A DNA stretch of 64,000 nucleotides from Lunularia cruciata (Eukaryota > Streptophyta > Marchantiopsida > Lunulariales > Lunulariaceae), in the NCBI GenBank assembly GCA_948567375.1, contig OX419762.1, positions 25,312,608-25,376,607 on the forward strand, read 5' to 3'. The notes under the pieces were generated by a model. It saw only the letters and a program-made list of their open reading frames with translations. It was not told the DNA's origin and did not search any database. A program made the position numbers and the translations under genes. Shown piece after piece: positions 63,901 through 64,000 of this stretch. Within the stretch, counting starts at the first letter, position 1; every line of letters begins with the position of its first letter.

Positions 63901-64000
63901 AAAAAGAGGTTTCTTACTATGGAAACGTTTTAAATCTGTAACTAAGCGAACGTTTTAAAACGTTTACATGTGTTTTTAATGTTTTTAAAACATTTTTTTT

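Overview
This window is nuclear DNA of a land plant. The evidence is an intron-containing PR-10/Bet v I-like gene, three Ty3/gypsy elements (one with a plant-type initiator-Met primer binding site), a Ty1/copia gag and a large nested LINE population. The species cannot be fixed from the sequence; the LINE ORF1 type hints at a non-flowering lineage, but that is a guess. No tRNA, rRNA, CRISPR array or bacterial operon was seen. At least 90% of the window is transposable element, and only one ordinary host gene is supported.

The dominant component is one LINE family (L1-like: coiled-coil ORF1; ORF2 = EEP endonuclease, reverse transcriptase, C-terminal CCHC). Copies, named here by letter: A(-) 651-4145; B(-) 7699-~12900; C(+) 15091-20307; X(-) 21329-21800; Y(+) 21811-22547; D(+) 22548-25677; H(+) 25678-26185; I(-) 26186-27125; E(+) 28950-34126; G(+) 39470-39694 plus 44923-49812; F(-) 39695-44922 (inside G); N(+) 55458-56330; M(-) 59138-60781. 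Two further insertions are only 46 and 87 bp of 3' end (13988-14033, 27639-27725). F keeps both ORFs open, and A and D keep long open ORF2s, so the family moved recently. Its organisation is unusual: (i) ORF1 and ORF2 share one frame and are separated by a single UAG in an invariant context (TAG CAA TTC) in all six copies that preserve the site, with no AUG before the endonuclease catalytic residues; (ii) the 5'UTR is a chain of degenerate units of about 180 bp; (iii) a perfect 12-14 bp stem-loop overlaps the end of ORF2; (iv) the 3' tail is a TTTCATTG or TTCATTG microsatellite, not poly(A).

Layout: 1-7000 is gypsy-1 (-; INT, RNase H, RT, PR), interrupted by LINE A and by a solo LTR with a 5-bp target duplication. 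7042-7697 is the C-terminal part of a second RT family (called K). 7699-12900 is LINE B. 12905-21328 is gypsy-2 (-), interrupted by a LINE tail and by LINE C. 21329-27125 is a pile of rearranged LINE pieces (X, Y, D, H, I). 27726-38850 holds two K-family copies head to head: K1(-), split by LINE E, and K2(+). 39170-50050 is a K-family remnant split by LINE G, itself split by LINE F. 50050-53110 is diverged repeat DNA. 53289-54093 is the PR-10-like gene. 54479-55440 is the start of a Ty1/copia element. 55458-61568 is LINE N followed by gypsy-3 (-; RT, PR, gag, PBS, 5' LTR) interrupted by LINE M. 61992-63900 is an opposite-facing LTR and further copies of the repeats flanking the PR-10 gene.

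The relative order of insertion can be read from the nesting: gypsy-1, gypsy-2, gypsy-3 and K are the old layer; G and the solo LTR came later; A, C, E, F and M are younger. Functionally, the only parts likely to be working are the PR-10-like gene and LINE F, with LINE A, C and D as near-intact relatives.
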